This document shows positions 63,121 to 64,000 of a stretch of DNA of 64,000 bases, piece after piece. Source of the DNA: Eudromia elegans (taxonomy: Eukaryota > Chordata > Aves > Tinamiformes > Tinamidae); contig PTEX01000312.1 of the NCBI GenBank assembly GCA_003342815.1, forward strand, positions 702,023-766,022, written 5' to 3'. The notes under the pieces were generated by a model, which made no database searches, was not told the DNA's origin, and worked only from the letters and a program-made list of their open reading frames with translations. The position numbers and the translations under genes were made by a program. Position 1 is the first letter of the stretch. Each line of letters begins with the position of its first letter.

Positions 63121-64000
63121 AGCATGCTAGAATCCTAGAATGCTTAAGGTTGGAAGGGACCTCTAGAGATCATCTAGTCCAACCCCCCTGCACACGCAGG
63201 GTCACCTAGAGCATGTGGCACAGGGTGGCATCCAAGCGGGCTTGCAAGATCTCCAGAGAAGGAGACTCCACAAGCTCTCTTGGCAACCTGGTGCAGGGCT
63301 CTGTCACCCTCACTCTTAAGCATTTTTTCCTTAAGTTCCTGTGGAACTTTTGGTACTTCACTTTGTGGCCATTTCCCCTAGTCCTATCAGTGGCCACCAC
63401 CGAAAAGAGGCCAGCCCCATCCTCCTCACTCCTTCTCCTAAGGTAGTTATATACGCTGAGTAGATGCCCTCTCAGCCTTCTCTTCTTCAAGACGAGCAGG
63501 CCCAGCTCTCTCAGTCTTTGCTCATAGGGCACATGTGGCAGGACCCTGATCCTCCTTGTAGCCCTGCGCTGGACTCTCTCCAGCAGCTCCACATCCCTCT
63601 TGTACTGGGGAGCCCAGAACTGCACGCAGGACTCCAGGTGTGGCCTCACCAGGGCTGAGGAGAGGAGGACGATCACCCGCCTCGACCTGCTGCAGACGCT
63701 CTGCTTAATGCACCCCAGGATCCCATTGGCCTTCTTGGTCATGAGGGCACGCTGCTGCCTCATGCTCGACTTGTCGTCCACCATGACGGCCAGGTCCTTC
63801 TCTGCAGAGCTGCTCTCCAGAAGGTCGCTCCCCAGCCTGTACTGCTGTCTGGAGTGATTCCTCCCCAGGTGCAGGACCCTGTACTTTCCCTTGCTGAATT
63901 TCATAACACTGCTCACTGCCCACGTGTCCACTCTGTCAAGGTCCCTCTGGATGGCAGCACGGCCCTCAGGGCCATCAGCTGCTCCTCCCAGTTTGGTATC
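63121..64000 (-). mobile_element. CR1 LINE, young copy, 3' part (continues past window)
   Basis: Minus-strand CR1 with an intact C-terminal ORF2 frame, a short 3' untranslated region (GACTAGATGATCTCTAGAGG, TCCCTTCCAACC) and the terminal repeat ATTCTAGGATTCTAG (complement of 63128-63142). At least 880 bases are present and the element continues beyond the right edge. It shares the GACCCTGCGTGTGCAG 3' segment with the copy at 38335-38723. Retained CpGs and the unbroken frame make it the youngest CR1 in the window. Confidence 0.93.
63206..64000 (-). CDS. CR1 ORF2 protein, C-terminal part (partial)
   Basis: This is the end of the CR1 endonuclease-reverse transcriptase polyprotein, which copies CR1 RNA at nicked chromosomal DNA (target-primed reverse transcription). 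The frame enters from beyond the window as DTKLGGAADG, continues VDTWAVSSVMKFSKGKYRVL and LGSDLLESSSAEKDLAVMVD, and passes ALVRPHLESCVQFWAPQYKR and RVTEPCTRLPRELVESPSLE, motifs of the ORF2 region downstream of the catalytic palm. It ends at a TAG at 63206-63208. There is no stop or frameshift in the 264 codons seen. The catalytic residues (endonuclease, palm YADD) would lie outside the window, so intactness of the whole element cannot be judged. The start codon also lies outside; an internal GTG at 63931 is not the true start. Confidence 0.9.
   Translation of the reverse strand, partial: DTKLGGAADGPEGRAAIQRDLDRVDTWAVSSVMKFSKGKYRVLHLGRNHSRQQYRLGSDLLESSSAEKDLAVMVDDKSSMRQQRALMTKKANGILGCIKQSVCSRSRRVIVLLSSALVRPHLESCVQFWAPQYKRDVELLERVQRRATRRIRVLPHVPYEQRLRELGLLVLKKRRLRGHLLSVYNYLRRRSEEDGAGLFSVVATDRTRGNGHKVKYQKFHRNLRKKCLRVRVTEPCTRLPRELVESPSLEILQARLDATLCHML

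Noticed and set aside
63213-63857. Plus-strand frames of 60-85 codons
   Set aside because: They are antisense shadows of the minus-strand CR1 ORF2 frame.
1-64000. CRISPR array, tRNA, rRNA or bacterial operon
   Set aside because: No regularly spaced direct repeats, no cloverleaf with T-loop and anticodon, no rRNA core words, and composition and repeats are those of a vertebrate nuclear genome.

Overview
The window looks like a gene-poor stretch of a bird genome (a crocodilian or turtle is less likely). The recognisable repeats are almost all CR1 LINEs, several ending in the typical CR1 3' octamer (ATTCTGTG-like). The three retroviral LTRs include two with an alpharetrovirus-like promoter/poly(A) layout. 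No SINE was recognised, and most of the sequence is AT-rich, single-copy-looking DNA. I found no host protein-coding gene, tRNA, rRNA or CRISPR array. The many short open frames have no recognisable domains and look like chance. The only reading frame I call as coding is the C-terminal part of a CR1 ORF2 that runs off the right edge.

Layout. 1-784: AT-rich with simple repeats. 785-1133: short solo LTR (LTR-A, + strand) with a 6-base target duplication. 1134-13176: unique-looking DNA. 13177-13415: small CR1 tail. 13416-18863: unique-looking. 18870-19595: GC-rich, CpG-rich solo LTR (LTR-C) with an exact 6-base target duplication, five CCAAT boxes, a TATA box and a poly(A) signal. 19602-31110: unique-looking DNA with a tiny CR1 scrap near 22541 and a block at 27000-28130 that reads like conserved non-coding DNA. 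31110-33080: very old CR1/L3-like ORF2 remnant, followed by a CR1 3' scrap. 33170-38334: unique-looking, with a 32-base near-perfect palindrome at 34531. 38335-38723: CR1 3' end, + strand. 39395-40141: long solo LTR (LTR-B, - strand), same family as LTR-A. 40860-41600: CR1 piece holding the end of ORF1 and the start of ORF2. 41630-41990: unassigned protein-like remnant. 41990-55562: unique-looking DNA, with a T-run/G-quadruplex motif at 52340 and a second conserved-looking block at 49300-49900. 55563-57600: CR1 on the minus strand with its middle missing and a 70-base tandem duplication. 57600-62690: unique-looking. 62760-63115: GC-rich unassigned block. 63121-64000: youngest CR1, frame open to the window edge.

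Nothing here forms an operon or pathway. The biology is that of an intergenic or large-intron region shaped by LINE and LTR insertion. The most useful observations are the two related LTRs in opposite orientation, the promoter-like architecture of LTR-C, the old CR1/L3 fossil, the unassigned coding-like remnant at 41.6-42.0 kb, and several clear DNA secondary-structure motifs. All family calls were made by reading the sequence, not by database search.
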